Source: JBBRHQ01 sp963840235
GTDB taxonomy: Bacteria > Actinomycetota > Thermoleophilia > Solirubrobacterales > 70-9
NCBI GenBank assembly: GCA_963840235.1
Contig: CAWIYC010000002.1
Location: 62,001-126,000, forward strand
Direction of reading: 5' to 3'
Length of the DNA stretch: 64,000 bases
Position numbers and translations under genes: made by a program. Numbering within the stretch: position 1 is the first letter of the stretch; every line of letters starts with the position of its first letter. The notes beneath the pieces are model-generated. The model saw nothing but the letters and a program-made list of their open reading frames with translations, ran no database searches and was not told the origin of the DNA. This document shows, in pieces, positions 33,402 through 42,095 of this stretch.

Positions 33402-34408
33402 GCTCTCGCCTCCGCCGCGCGCTGTGGCGCGGTGTCCTCGTGCAGCGGCCCCGGCCCGTAGCCGGGGTTGTCTACCTCTGCGCTGTTGCTGTTGATCACC
33501 CGCAACTGGCCGACCTGGACGTTCGCGTCAATCTCGAGCCGCGGGGTGGCGCCGGCGCCGGCGCCGGCGGCGTGGTCCACGTCGAACCCGTCGTTTCGCT
33601 CGCCGGTGACCTCACTCTCGCCGGCGCCGACGTGGGTGGGGCCGGAGACGCAGACCCGGGACGGCACGAAGACGTCGGCCTGGCCGGCCCCGAGCTCGAC
33701 GCCGAGCCTGACCACCCGCTCTCGGCTCCAGTCGAGGTCGCGCAGGTCTACCACGAGCCGGCCGACGCCGAGCCGGTAGCCGTCGGCGGGGATGGCCCGG
33801 GCAGTGAGGGGGTGGTACTCGCGCTGCCCGACCCCGCCACGGAAATTGAGATCGGAGGCTGCTGCGACGCCTGCCCCGAGGGCCAGGGCCAGCGCCGGCG
33901 CTATCAGCCAGCGGGCGCCGCCCCGGAAGGACGCGATCCCGAGCAGGCCCCCGAGCGCGATCACGAGTATCGCGACCGGGACGCCCCAGCCGAGGGCGAC
34001 CGCGAACGCCGCCCCCCCGGCGAGGGCGAACAGCCCCGCCAGGGCAAGGGCGGCGAGCGCGACCACTCCTGCCGCCTTCCAGAAGCCGAGCGATTGCAGC
34101 CTCCCGCCGACCCGCTGGACGCGGTCGGGTTCGCCGTCGGTGGGGACGAAGATGGCGAGCAGCAGGTATGCCAGGGCGCCGATCCCACCGAAGAAGACCG
34201 AGACCCCGAAGCCGATCCGGAAGATGACCGGGTCGACGTCGAAGTAGCGGCCGAGCCCGCCCGCGACGCCGGCGAGGACGCGATCGCCGGAGGAGCGAAG
34301 CAGTCGCCGGGGCTGCGAACCCGGCGACTCGGCGGGCTCGGTGGATTCAGTGGGCTCGCCCACGGTGTCTTCGATCTTGGGTGTGTCGTCGTTTGGTGTG
34401 TCGTTCAT
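33386..34408 (-). CDS. PspC-LiaF-like membrane protein
   Basis: A 340-residue protein. A polar, Glu/Pro/Thr-rich N-terminus (1-35) is followed by a PspC domain (RSSGDRVLAGVAGGLGRYFD; IFRIGFGVSVFFGGIGALAYLLL), then three or four helices to about residue 190. The C-terminal 140 residues are a soluble strand-rich domain like the LiaF/DUF2154 head (YRLGVGRLVVDLRDLDW; VELGAGQADVFVPSRV). LiaF-type proteins restrain the adjacent LiaSR kinase-regulator pair until the envelope is stressed. The first gene of the four-gene unit; ATG with AGGAGG just upstream. Confidence 0.82.
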   Translation of the reverse strand: MNDTPNDDTPKIEDTVGEPTESTEPAESPGSQPRRLLRSSGDRVLAGVAGGLGRYFDVDPVIFRIGFGVSVFFGGIGALAYLLLAIFVPTDGEPDRVQRVGGRLQSLGFWKAAGVVALAALALAGLFALAGGAAFAVALGWGVPVAILVIALGGLLGIASFRGGARWLIAPALALALGAGVAAASDLNFRGGVGQREYHPLTARAIPADGYRLGVGRLVVDLRDLDWSRERVVRLGVELGAGQADVFVPSRVCVSGPTHVGAGESEVTGERNDGFDVDHAAGAGAGATPRLEIDANVQVGQLRVINSNSAEVDNPGYGPGPLHEDTAPQRAAEARACAEG

Positions 34409-34568
34409 CGAGATGCCTCCTGTACATGTTCATCGGTTGCATCTGCGAGGGTCGCAGCGGGTGAGGCCCGCGTCTATTGGGGATGTCCCGTATCCGACCC
34501 CTCGGGTCGAGCTTCACTTTCGTCCGTATTCCGGACCCAAAGTTGATTCCGGCGGGCGCCACGTCGGC

Positions 34569-34574
34569 TAGGGT
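34569..34574 (+). promoter_or_regulatory. -10-like box (TAGGGT) before the lipoprotein gene
   Basis: TAGGGT ends 9 nt before GTG 34584, with no Shine-Dalgarno in between. TTGATT at 34543-34548 is a possible but over-distant (20 bp) -35. Confidence 0.4.
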
Positions 34575-34583
34575 CGGGATGCC

Positions 34584-35876
34584 GTGCGAGCCTTCGTCCC
34601 AGCTCTTTCGGTAGTTCTCTTGGCGCTGCTCACCGGCGGCTGCGGGGGCGGCGGCGATTCCCGGGAGGAGGTGATCGCCGCGTCCGACCGGGCCTGCGCC
34701 CGCTCGTTCGCCGATCTGGCGCGGATCGACGCGTCCACGGTCGAGGCGACGACGCGGTCGAAGCTGGCGATCGACGAGTCCCTGTTGGGGACGCTCGAGG
34801 ACCTCGACCCGCCGGATGAGCGGCGCGCCGCCTTCGACCGCTTCGTCGATGCCCGCCGCGCCCTGGCCGAGGCCGACCGGGCCGCGCTGGAGGCTGCTTC
34901 CGGCCCGCCTGGTCAGGAGGCCCTCGCCGACTACACCCAGGCGGCCGCCGACGCCAAGGCCGCCTCGCACGAATCGCTGAGCGCGGCCGAGGACTACGGC
35001 ATGAGGCAGTGCGCCGGGCTCGGAATCGGCGGCATTGCGGCAAGCGACGCTCCGGATCCCCTTGCCTCGCCCGATGCCGGCACCAGCGCGGCGGCCGGCG
35101 CCGACGGGACCAGCATCATCCCCGGCAGCGCCTTCGTCGGCCGCTGGCGGGGAATGGTCCGCCAGTACGGCCCGGGTAGCGAAAACGCCTCCTACCCGGT
35201 CTCGATGACGATCGCCCGCAGGCCCGGGCCCGACGACTCGAGCGGCACGATCACCTACCCCTCCTATCCCTGCGGCGGGGTCGTCAAGGCCTTCCAGACG
35301 GGCGCCGCGCCGATCGGCACCCGCTACGTCCTGCGCGAGTACATCCGCAACAACCGGGAGAGCTGCACCAGCGGCGGCACGATCACCGCCGACCTTCAGG
35401 GGAACGAGCTGCTCTGGCACTGGAAACGGGGATCGGTGAACGCGGTCGGCGTCCTCAGCAACAGCGGGCCGCCGCGGGACTCGCGCACCCTCGGCCTCGA
35501 CGAGGGGGACCTGCGGCTGCTGCGGGGTCCGCACAGCGGCGCCCTGGCCGAGTACGGCCCCGGCGACAGTGTCCGCCGCTACTGGCTCAGGGTCGAGTTC
35601 CGGGACACCGGCGCCAACCTGCCGCCGGGGTCGCCGGACGCGGTCACGCTGAACCCGACCGGCTGCCGCGGCGAGCTCCGGGTCAGCGAGGAGTACGGTC
35701 GGACCTACGTCTTCGAGGAGACCCCCCTCGACGGCGTGGAGCAGAACGACTGCGCCTTCGCCCAGCGGTTCGAGATCATCCCCTGGGGCAGGGAGTTCGC
35801 CGTCCGTGCCCTCACGCTTCGGCCCCCCACCACCAGCTTCGGCGTCCTGCGCCCAGCCCCGGCGCTGCCGCCGTGA
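34584..35876 (+). CDS. Lipoprotein with two tandem beta domains
   Basis: A 430-residue lipoprotein with lipobox LLTGGC (Cys near residue 20). Residues about 25-140 are helical with cysteines at each end (RACARSF, MRQCAGLG), similar in layout to the lipoprotein at 6591. Two related strand-rich domains follow, about 160-295 and 310-420. Both share a pattern of a Pro-x-x-Cys-x-Gly turn (PSYPCGG; NPTGCRG), a Tyr-rich strand ending in Glu (YVLREYI; YVFEETP), a second Cys, and a hydrophobic strand with a late Trp (LLWHW; IIPWGREF). Extracellular binding is likely; ligand unknown. Confidence 0.65.
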   Translation: MRAFVPALSVVLLALLTGGCGGGGDSREEVIAASDRACARSFADLARIDASTVEATTRSKLAIDESLLGTLEDLDPPDERRAAFDRFVDARRALAEADRAALEAASGPPGQEALADYTQAAADAKAASHESLSAAEDYGMRQCAGLGIGGIAASDAPDPLASPDAGTSAAAGADGTSIIPGSAFVGRWRGMVRQYGPGSENASYPVSMTIARRPGPDDSSGTITYPSYPCGGVVKAFQTGAAPIGTRYVLREYIRNNRESCTSGGTITADLQGNELLWHWKRGSVNAVGVLSNSGPPRDSRTLGLDEGDLRLLRGPHSGALAEYGPGDSVRRYWLRVEFRDTGANLPPGSPDAVTLNPTGCRGELRVSEEYGRTYVFEETPLDGVEQNDCAFAQRFEIIPWGREFAVRALTLRPPTTSFGVLRPAPALPP

Positions 35877-35893
35877 CCTCGGGCCCGGGCGGG

Positions 35894-35899
35894 TAGGGT
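35894..35899 (+). promoter_or_regulatory. -10-like box (TAGGGT) before the CaiD-like gene
   Basis: TAGGGT ends 8 nt before ATG 35908 and no ribosome site is present, suggesting a leaderless transcript. Confidence 0.4.
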
Positions 35900-35907
35900 C
35901 ACTGCGA

Positions 35908-36684
35908 ATGGACGGGATCCGGATCGAGCGGCGCGGGGCGACGATGGAGTTGACGATCGACCGGCCGAAGGCGAATGCGATCGACTCGGCGACGAGCAAG
36001 GTCATGGGGGAGGCGTTCGTCGAGTTCCGGGACGACTCCGGGCTGCGGGTCGCGATCGTCACCGGCGCCGGCGAGCGCTTCTTCTCCGCCGGCTGGGACC
36101 TCAAGGCCTACGCCGCCGGGGACCCGGACGACTTCGGATCCGGGGGGCTGGGAGGCCTTACCGAGCTCTTCGACCTGGAGAAGCCGGTGATCGCGGCGGT
36201 CAACGGCTACGCGGCCGGGGGCGGGTTCGAGCTGGTCCTCGCCTGCGACATGGTCGTCGCGGTCCCCGGCGCGCACTTCTCGCTGCCCGAGGTGACGCTG
36301 GGGTTCATCGCCGACTCGGGCGGGATCTTCCGCCTGCCCCGGCGGATGCCGCATCCCCTGGCGATGGAGATGCTGCTGACCGGCGAGCCGATCGACGCCG
36401 CCGAGGCGGCCCGGTGGGGCCTGGTCAACCGGGTTGTCGAGCCACCCGACCTGCTGCCCGCCGCCCGCGAGCTTGCTGCCAGGGTCGAGGCAGCGGCGCC
36501 ACTGGCTACGCAGGCGGTGAAGGCGACGCTGGCGGCAACCGAAAGACTCACGGTCGAGGAGGGGTTTGCGGCGATTCGGTCGGGCAGGGTCCCCGCCTAT
36601 GACCGGGCGATGGCCTCGGACGACGCCGAGGAGGGACCGCGAGCCTTTGCCGAAGGGCGGGAACCCACCTGGCGCGGCGAATGA
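35908..36684 (+). CDS. Enoyl-CoA hydratase, CaiD-like
   Basis: A 258-residue crotonase-family enzyme. It is closest by eye to carnitinyl-CoA dehydratase/crotonobetainyl-CoA hydratase (CaiD): RFFSAGWDLKAYAAGDPDDF, LTELFDLEKPVIAAVNGYAA, GGGFELVLACDMVVA (oxyanion loop), FSLPEVTLGFIADSGGIFRL and RWGLVNRVVEP. The acidic catalytic residues lie in the LPEV and DSGG segments as in CaiD. No other carnitine gene is present, so the substrate is probably another enoyl-CoA. It is followed by an SDR and a flavin reductase on the same strand. Confidence 0.85.
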   Translation: MDGIRIERRGATMELTIDRPKANAIDSATSKVMGEAFVEFRDDSGLRVAIVTGAGERFFSAGWDLKAYAAGDPDDFGSGGLGGLTELFDLEKPVIAAVNGYAAGGGFELVLACDMVVAVPGAHFSLPEVTLGFIADSGGIFRLPRRMPHPLAMEMLLTGEPIDAAEAARWGLVNRVVEPPDLLPAARELAARVEAAAPLATQAVKATLAATERLTVEEGFAAIRSGRVPAYDRAMASDDAEEGPRAFAEGREPTWRGE

Positions 36685-36697
36685 CAGGGTTTCCCGA

Positions 36698-37501
36698 GTG
36701 ACCGGGGTCCTGGCGGAGGACGCCAACCGGGGCAGGGTCGCCCTGATCAGCGGCGGCGGCACCGGGATCGGGCGGGCGACGGCCCTCGCATTCGCCGCAT
36801 CGGGGGCGCGTGTCGCAATCTGCGGTCGCCGCCAGGGCCCGCTGGAGGCGGTCCGCTCCGAGCTTGAGGCCATGGGAGCAGAGTGCCTCGCCCTTCCCTG
36901 CGACGTCCGCGAAGCCGACCGGGTCGGGGGCCTCCTCGACGCGACCCTGGATCACTTCGGCGCCGTGGACGTGCTCGTCAACAACGCCGGGGGCCAGTTC
37001 ACCGCGGCGGCGGAGGAGGTCAGCGCCAAGGGGATGCGGGCCGTGAACCAGCTCAACCTCGAGGCCGCCTGGGAGCTCACCCGCGAGGTCGCCAAGCGCT
37101 CGATGATCCCCGGCTCGGGGGGCCTGATCGTCTTCCTCGGCTTCTCGCCCCGGCGGGGGATTCCCGGCTTCGCCCACGCCGCCGCCGCCCGCGCCGGGCT
37201 CGAGAACCTCGCCTCGGGGCTGGCGCTGGAGTGGAGCCGGTACCGGATCCGAACCGTCTGCGTCGTGCTCGGCAACATCGAGACGGAGGGCCTGGCCTCC
37301 TACGGCCCGGAGTCGCTCGAGGCTTCGCGGAGGCAGGTGCCGCTGGGCAGGCTTGGCCGGCCGCAGGAGGTGGGAGAGACGATCGCTTTTCTCGCCTCCG
37401 AGGGAGGCGGTTACGTAACCGGGACGAGTCTCGTGATCGACGGCGGCCTCGACGCCTGGGGGCAGGGCGAGCCCCCGCCGCCGCTCGATCCCGCTGGATA
37501 A
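36698..37501 (+). CDS. SDR family protein lacking the Tyr-Lys pair
   Basis: A 267-residue short-chain dehydrogenase fold. Cofactor loop SGGGTGIGRA (18-27) and VNNAGG (94-99) are intact, so NAD(P)H binding is expected. The usual YxxxK is replaced: Ala161 stands at the Tyr site and Arg165 at the Lys site, within H160-AAAARAGLEN. Peroxisomal-type 2,4-dienoyl-CoA reductases have a similar HAGSAKA segment without the Tyr, and a neighbouring enoyl-CoA hydratase fits such a role, but they keep the Lys. Function as a dienoyl-CoA reductase is a reasonable guess. GTG 36698 follows the previous stop by 13 bp. Confidence 0.75.
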   Translation: MTGVLAEDANRGRVALISGGGTGIGRATALAFAASGARVAICGRRQGPLEAVRSELEAMGAECLALPCDVREADRVGGLLDATLDHFGAVDVLVNNAGGQFTAAAEEVSAKGMRAVNQLNLEAAWELTREVAKRSMIPGSGGLIVFLGFSPRRGIPGFAHAAAARAGLENLASGLALEWSRYRIRTVCVVLGNIETEGLASYGPESLEASRRQVPLGRLGRPQEVGETIAFLASEGGGYVTGTSLVIDGGLDAWGQGEPPPPLDPAG

Positions 37502-37502
37502 T
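37497..37502 (+). promoter_or_regulatory. -10 box (GATAAT) before the flavin reductase gene
   Basis: GATAAT overlaps the stop codon of the SDR gene and ends 6 nt before GTG 37509, consistent with a leaderless internal promoter. Confidence 0.45.
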
Positions 37503-37508
37503 GGGACC

Positions 37509-38123
37509 GTGAGCGATACGCCCTCGACCCCGCACGAGTTCGACCTCACGCTGGCGGAGGCGGGAGCCTGGGTCGGCAGCGGTCCGGATGGGATCGGGGA
37601 GGAGCCGGTCGCGCCGCCGGAGGAGGACCCGCTCGAGATCGACGGCGAGGACCCCGCCGTGGCCCTGCGCAGGACGCTCGGCATGTTCGCGACCGGTGTC
37701 ACCGTGATCACCACCCGGGTCGCCGACCAGGTCCATGGCATGACGGCGAACGCCTTCATGTCGGTTTCGATGCAGCCGCCGCTGGTCTTGATCTCGATCG
37801 ATCGCCGAACGAAGATGTGCTCGTTGCTTCACGAGGGCCGGCGCTTCGCGGTCAGTGTCCTCGCAGCCGATCAAAACGCCCTCTCGGACCATTTCGCCGG
37901 CCGCGACGCACCGGGGGCGGCCGCTCCGGGCTTCGACATCGTCCACGAGACCCCGCTGGTGGAGGGCTCGGCGGCGCAGTTCGTGGCCAGGGTCGTTCGC
38001 TCCTACTGGGGCGGCGACCACTCGCTCTTCCTCGGCAAGGTGGAGTACGCCTGCCATGACGAAGGCGCCCGGCCCCTGCTCTTCCACGGCGGCCGCTATC
38101 GCGACCTGACATCGGACGCCTGA
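37509..38123 (+). CDS. Flavin reductase-like domain protein
   Basis: A 204-residue protein. An acidic 45-residue N-terminal extension precedes a flavin-reductase/HpaC-type split-barrel: LRRTLGMFATGVTVITTR, HGMTANAFMSVSMQPPLVLIS (FMN-binding strand and loop), RRFAVSVLAADQ, FLGKVEYA and PLLFHGGRYRDL at the end. Such enzymes reduce FMN or FAD with NAD(P)H for a monooxygenase partner, though none is adjacent. Convergent with the DUF1989-GcvT gene. Confidence 0.87.
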   Translation: MSDTPSTPHEFDLTLAEAGAWVGSGPDGIGEEPVAPPEEDPLEIDGEDPAVALRRTLGMFATGVTVITTRVADQVHGMTANAFMSVSMQPPLVLISIDRRTKMCSLLHEGRRFAVSVLAADQNALSDHFAGRDAPGAAAPGFDIVHETPLVEGSAAQFVARVVRSYWGGDHSLFLGKVEYACHDEGARPLLFHGGRYRDLTSDA

Positions 38124-38173
38124 GAGCCACCATAGGCTCGTTGCCGGCCTCGCAGGTCCCGGCAGCTGAGTCG

Positions 38174-40500
38174 CTACGAGCGCGGGCGCTTCTTCTCGGG
38201 GTCGTAGAAGGGGATCGGGACGACCGTCGCCGGGATCCGCTTCTGGTGGCCGTCGAGCTTTCCGACCTCGACCTCGGTTCCGGGCTCGGCGTACTGCACG
38301 GCCATCCTGCACAGCGCGATGTTCTTGCGCAGCACCGGGCTGCGGGTGCCGCTGGTGACGACTCCGACCTGGGAGCGTCCGACGTGGACGCAGTCGCCGT
38401 GGCCCGCGGTTTCCTGCCCGCCCAGCTCGAGGCCGACCAGCGTCCGCTGGGGGTGGGCCTTCCGTTCCTCCAGGGCGGCCTTGCCGATGAATTCGTCACC
38501 GCTGTCGAGCGCGACCGCGAATCCGATCCCTGCCTCGAAGGGGTCCACCTGGTCGTCGAACTCGTAGCCGGCGAAGATCAGGCCCGACTCGATCCGCAGC
38601 ATGTCCAGGGCCGAGAGGCCCAGCGGCTTCAGCCCGTGTTCGGCCCCGGCCTCCCAGATGGCGTCCCAGACCGCGGGGCCGTCGTCGGGGTGACACCAGA
38701 CCTCGTACCCGAGCTCCCCGGTATAGCCGGTGCGCGAGACCACGATCGGGGTGCCGTCGTGGCCCCCGATCCGCCCCACCAGCAGGCGGAACCAGCGCAG
38801 CTCGGAGAGCGTCGGCTGGGTCGGCGGCGTCCACACCAGCCCGCCCAGGATCTCGCGGCTGTTCGGCCCCTGCACCGCGAGGTTGTGGAGCTGGTCGGTT
38901 GACGGCTTCACCCAGGCCCGCATCGACTCGGCCTCGGCCAGCTTCACCAGATGCACTCCGGTGTAGGGATCGCCGGTGACGAAGCGGAAGTTGTCGTCGC
39001 CAAGGCGGTAGAGGGTGGCGTCGTCGAGCATCCCGCCGGTCTCGTTGCAGACCGCGGTGTAGGTGACCTGGCCGACGCTAGCTTGCGCACGTCGCGGGTG
39101 ACCGCGCGCTGCATCAGCCTCTCGGCATCGGGCCCGAGAACCTCCCATTTGCGCAGGGGCGAGAGGTCCATGATCACCGCCGCCTCCCGGCAGGCCCAGT
39201 ACTCGGCGATCGTGCCATCCCCCTGGTAGCAGTCCGGGAGCCAGTAGCCGCGGTACTCGACCAGGTCGCGGGTGAGCGCGGAGGTGCGCGGATGAAAGGC
39301 GGTTTCCTGGGTCATGACGGGTTCGGCCTCCGGGGTGACGCGGTGGGCGATCGCCTGCGAAAACCGATTCTCGGGACGGTAGACGCGGACGTGGATGTCT
39401 GTGATCTCCCAGCCGTTGGCGGGGTCGATGTCGTCGGGGCACGCCGACGAGGCGCAGAGCAGTTGGTCGGCGGCGCGCAGCAGCACGTAGTCGCCGGGGC
39501 GTGACCACGGCTCGTCGACGATGAAGGTGTTGGCCTCGTCGAAGCCGGTGTTGTAGAAGAAGTTGAGCGCCTCCCAGCCCTTGCGTGGGGCGACGCCGTA
39601 GGGGGTGACCTCGCCGTTGAAGTTCTGCGAGCAGTTGGCGTGGCCGGGATAGCCGAGGTCCTCGTAGTACTTGGCGGTGCAGGCGAGGGCGAAGCTGTCG
39701 TGACGGCCGACGGTGTCCTGGACGACCTCGACCAGCGGGTCCATGTCGAGGTCGAAGCTCTTGCGGTAGAGCCCCGGCTGCGGGTAGGCGGACCCCATCA
39801 AGGTCCTGGTCGTGGTCGCGTCGAGGCCGCGCTCGAGGCCGCGCTCGAGCTTGCGGCGATTGAAGGCGAGGAAGTCGGAGCACTGCCTGCCCTCCACGTC
39901 GATGATCTGGATGTACTCCCCGGGCTCGACCTCGTAGGCGGCCGCGGTTGCGAGGTCGACGCGGAAGTCGAGCCGCGGCTCGGCCAGCGGTGGTGGCAAC
40001 TCGATCTCCTCCGCCGTGCGCGGCACCGCCCGCCGGATCTCCACCAGCAGCGGCGACGCCGGCCAGGCGCCGTCGACGATGCGGCCCCCGGGGGCGGCGA
40101 CTATCGCGATCGCCTCGCGCTCGACGCTGAACGCCTCGGTCGCGCCGCGGGCGGTCTCGCCGTCGAACAGGCGCAGCGCCCGGGCCTCTCCGGGGAGAAG
40201 GCGCTCGTCGTGCAGCGCCCCAAGGAAGCCGTCCGCGCCGCCGTCGCGCTCGAGGCCGCGGAGCACGGTCGCGTCGGAGTCGTGCCGCGCTCCGATCGCC
40301 GCCGCGTCCTCGCCCCCCCCGGCATCGAGGACTGTGAGCTCTGCGGGCTGGCCGCCGTCGCGGTTGACGACGGTGAGCGCATCGCCCGGGTGGAGCCGCG
40401 CGGCCGTCGCCGCCCTCGGCCGGACCCAGTGGGACTCGAGCGAGCGGTCCACCGGGCGCAGCCCCGGTTCCAGCAGCGCCGGTCGGCTGGCCGCGGCCAC
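38174..40500 (-). CDS. DUF1989-aminomethyltransferase (GcvT) fusion, frameshifted near 39078
   Basis: The region reads as one three-part protein of about 775 residues if one base is added. Part 1 (about 1-150) is an unassigned domain (LHPGDALTVVNRDGG...). Part 2 (about 160-380) is DUF1989, the urea-carboxylase-associated fold, with GEYIQIIDVEGRQCSDFLAF, HANCSQNFNGEV and CPDDIDPANGW. Part 3 is a GcvT-like tetrahydrofolate-dependent aminomethyltransferase (MDLSPLRKWEVLGPDAERLM; NETGGMLDDATLYRLGDDNF; VSRTGYTGELGYEVW). The frame breaks at RDVRKLA/VGQVTYTAVC around 39070-39090. The span is 3n+2 long, consistent with one lost base. GTG 40500 lies 5 bp after the acyl-CoA dehydrogenase stop. Confidence 0.75.
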
Positions 40501-40505
40501 CGAGC

Positions 40506-41907
40506 TCAGGCCTTCGCCGTCTCCGCCTCGGCCGACTCGGCCTGCTCGACCAGCTTCGCCGCCAGGTCGCGTTTGGCCGCCGGGTCGAGCTTCTTCACTT
40601 CGTTCTCGACCACGCGCCTGTTGTAGGTCTGGTTCCAGTAGTCGAGCGCGTCGAAGCCGAGCAACACGGCCTTGCCGACGAACTGGCGCAGGACCTCGTT
40701 GGTCGGCCCCATCACCCAACCCGCCTTGGCGTCGCGGACGTAGCGCTCCAGCTCCATGTCGCGCTTGTACCCGGAGCCGCCGCAGGCGTGAAGCATCTTG
40801 TCGACGACGTGGGCGACGTTCTTGGCCGCCTCGAACTTGATCTGCCAGGCCCAATGCAGGTAATCGGCTCGGGCCGTCTCCCCCGGCGCAAGCGTCTTGG
40901 TGTTGTCGTCGGTGGCCCGGTCCATCGCCTGGGCGACCGAGTAGACGAACATGCGGCAGGCGTTGGTGTCCATCACCGCCTCGCCGACGTAGTCCTGGAT
41001 CGTCGGGTAGTCGGCGACGCGCATGCCGACGTCGACGTGGCGCTTGCGGGTGGTGTGGCGCTTGGCGATGTCGATCGCCCCCAGCGCGATGCCGTTCCAA
41101 ACCGACGAGGAGCCGACCAGGAACCACGGGTCGACCGCCTCGTCGTTGGAGGAGGCGCCGTCGCCGAGCGGGCCGACGACCTGCTCGGCCGGAACCTCGA
41201 TCGTTGTCGACCTCGATCGGGCCCGACTGGTTGCCCCGCAGCCCGAGCGCATCCCATAGCGACGGCTGCGCGCGGACGTCGTCGCCGTCGATGACGAAGA
41301 CCGAGAGGTCGTCGTAGCCGGAGAACTCGGGACTGGTGGTCTGCACGACGTAGAAATCGGCGAACCCGCCGGAGGTCGTCCAGGACGCCTTCTTGCGCAC
41401 CTTGTAGCCGCCGTTGGAGCGCTCGGCACCGGAGGAGACGGGGTACCAGAAGTGCGATCCGGTCTCGGGGTCGGAGTAGGAGAGCGTCCCGATCCGGCAC
41501 TCGGAGTCGAGCGTGCGGATGTACTTATCGATCAGATCGGGAGTGGGGCGCAGCATGATCGTCGCCACCGCGCCGATGTGCATCACGTAACACATCGCGG
41601 TCGAGGCGCAGCCGTAGCGCGCAAGCGTTTCGCAGACCATGGCGAAGCCGACGTGGTTCTCGCCCAAGCCGCCGTACTCCTCGGGCACGGTCAGGCCGAG
41701 GAACCCGTGCTCTGCCAGCAACTCGAAGTTGCGGCGCGGATAGAGGAGCTCGTCGTCGGATCGCTTGGCGTTGGCGCGCAGCTCGCTCTCGCAGAGGCCG
41801 ATCAGCGTCTCGCGCAGCTCCTGCTGGCGGTCGCTCAGCACCCAATCGGGATCCCAGTCATATCCGAGGCCCCAGAACGGTTCCTCGCCCCACGTCTTCT
41901 CGGCCAT
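40506..41907 (-). CDS. Acyl-CoA dehydrogenase, frameshifted near 41205
   Basis: Corrected length is about 466 residues. The N-terminal part (in one frame) has LIGLCESELRANAKRSDDEL, LGLTVPEEYGGLGENHVGFA and the flavin-contact strand KKASWTTSGGFADFYVVQTT. The C-terminal part (another frame) has WNGIALGAIDIAKRHTTRKR, KMLHACGGSGYKRDMELERY and VRDAKAGWVMGPTNEVL, as in the family. The frames meet at GPIEVD/TIEVPAEQVVGPL; removing one A near 41208 restores VDTIEVPAE. The span is 3n+1 long. ATG 41907 has a GAGGAGG ribosome site. Substrate unknown; the DUF1989-GcvT neighbour suggests an unusual amine-containing or C1-linked pathway. Confidence 0.75.
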
Positions 41908-42095
41908 GCAATCCCTCCTCAATCTTGGGTAGCCCGGTGTGTTCTATCGCATGCAGGTTGAGGGCGCGATCGCGGGGCAGGACCGCCCGGATTGAGACTA
42001 GGATCGAGCGATCTCCCCGCCCGGCCCGGCCCACCCCCGCAAACTGACAACGATCACGGTGCCGCGGACCGTCGTCACCGCCTGATCGGAGTCCG

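Noticed and set aside
41967..41980. CGCGATCGCG palindrome between acyl-CoA dehydrogenase and pit genes
   Set aside because: A 10-bp GC palindrome is expected often by chance in a genome of this composition and no promoter elements surround it.
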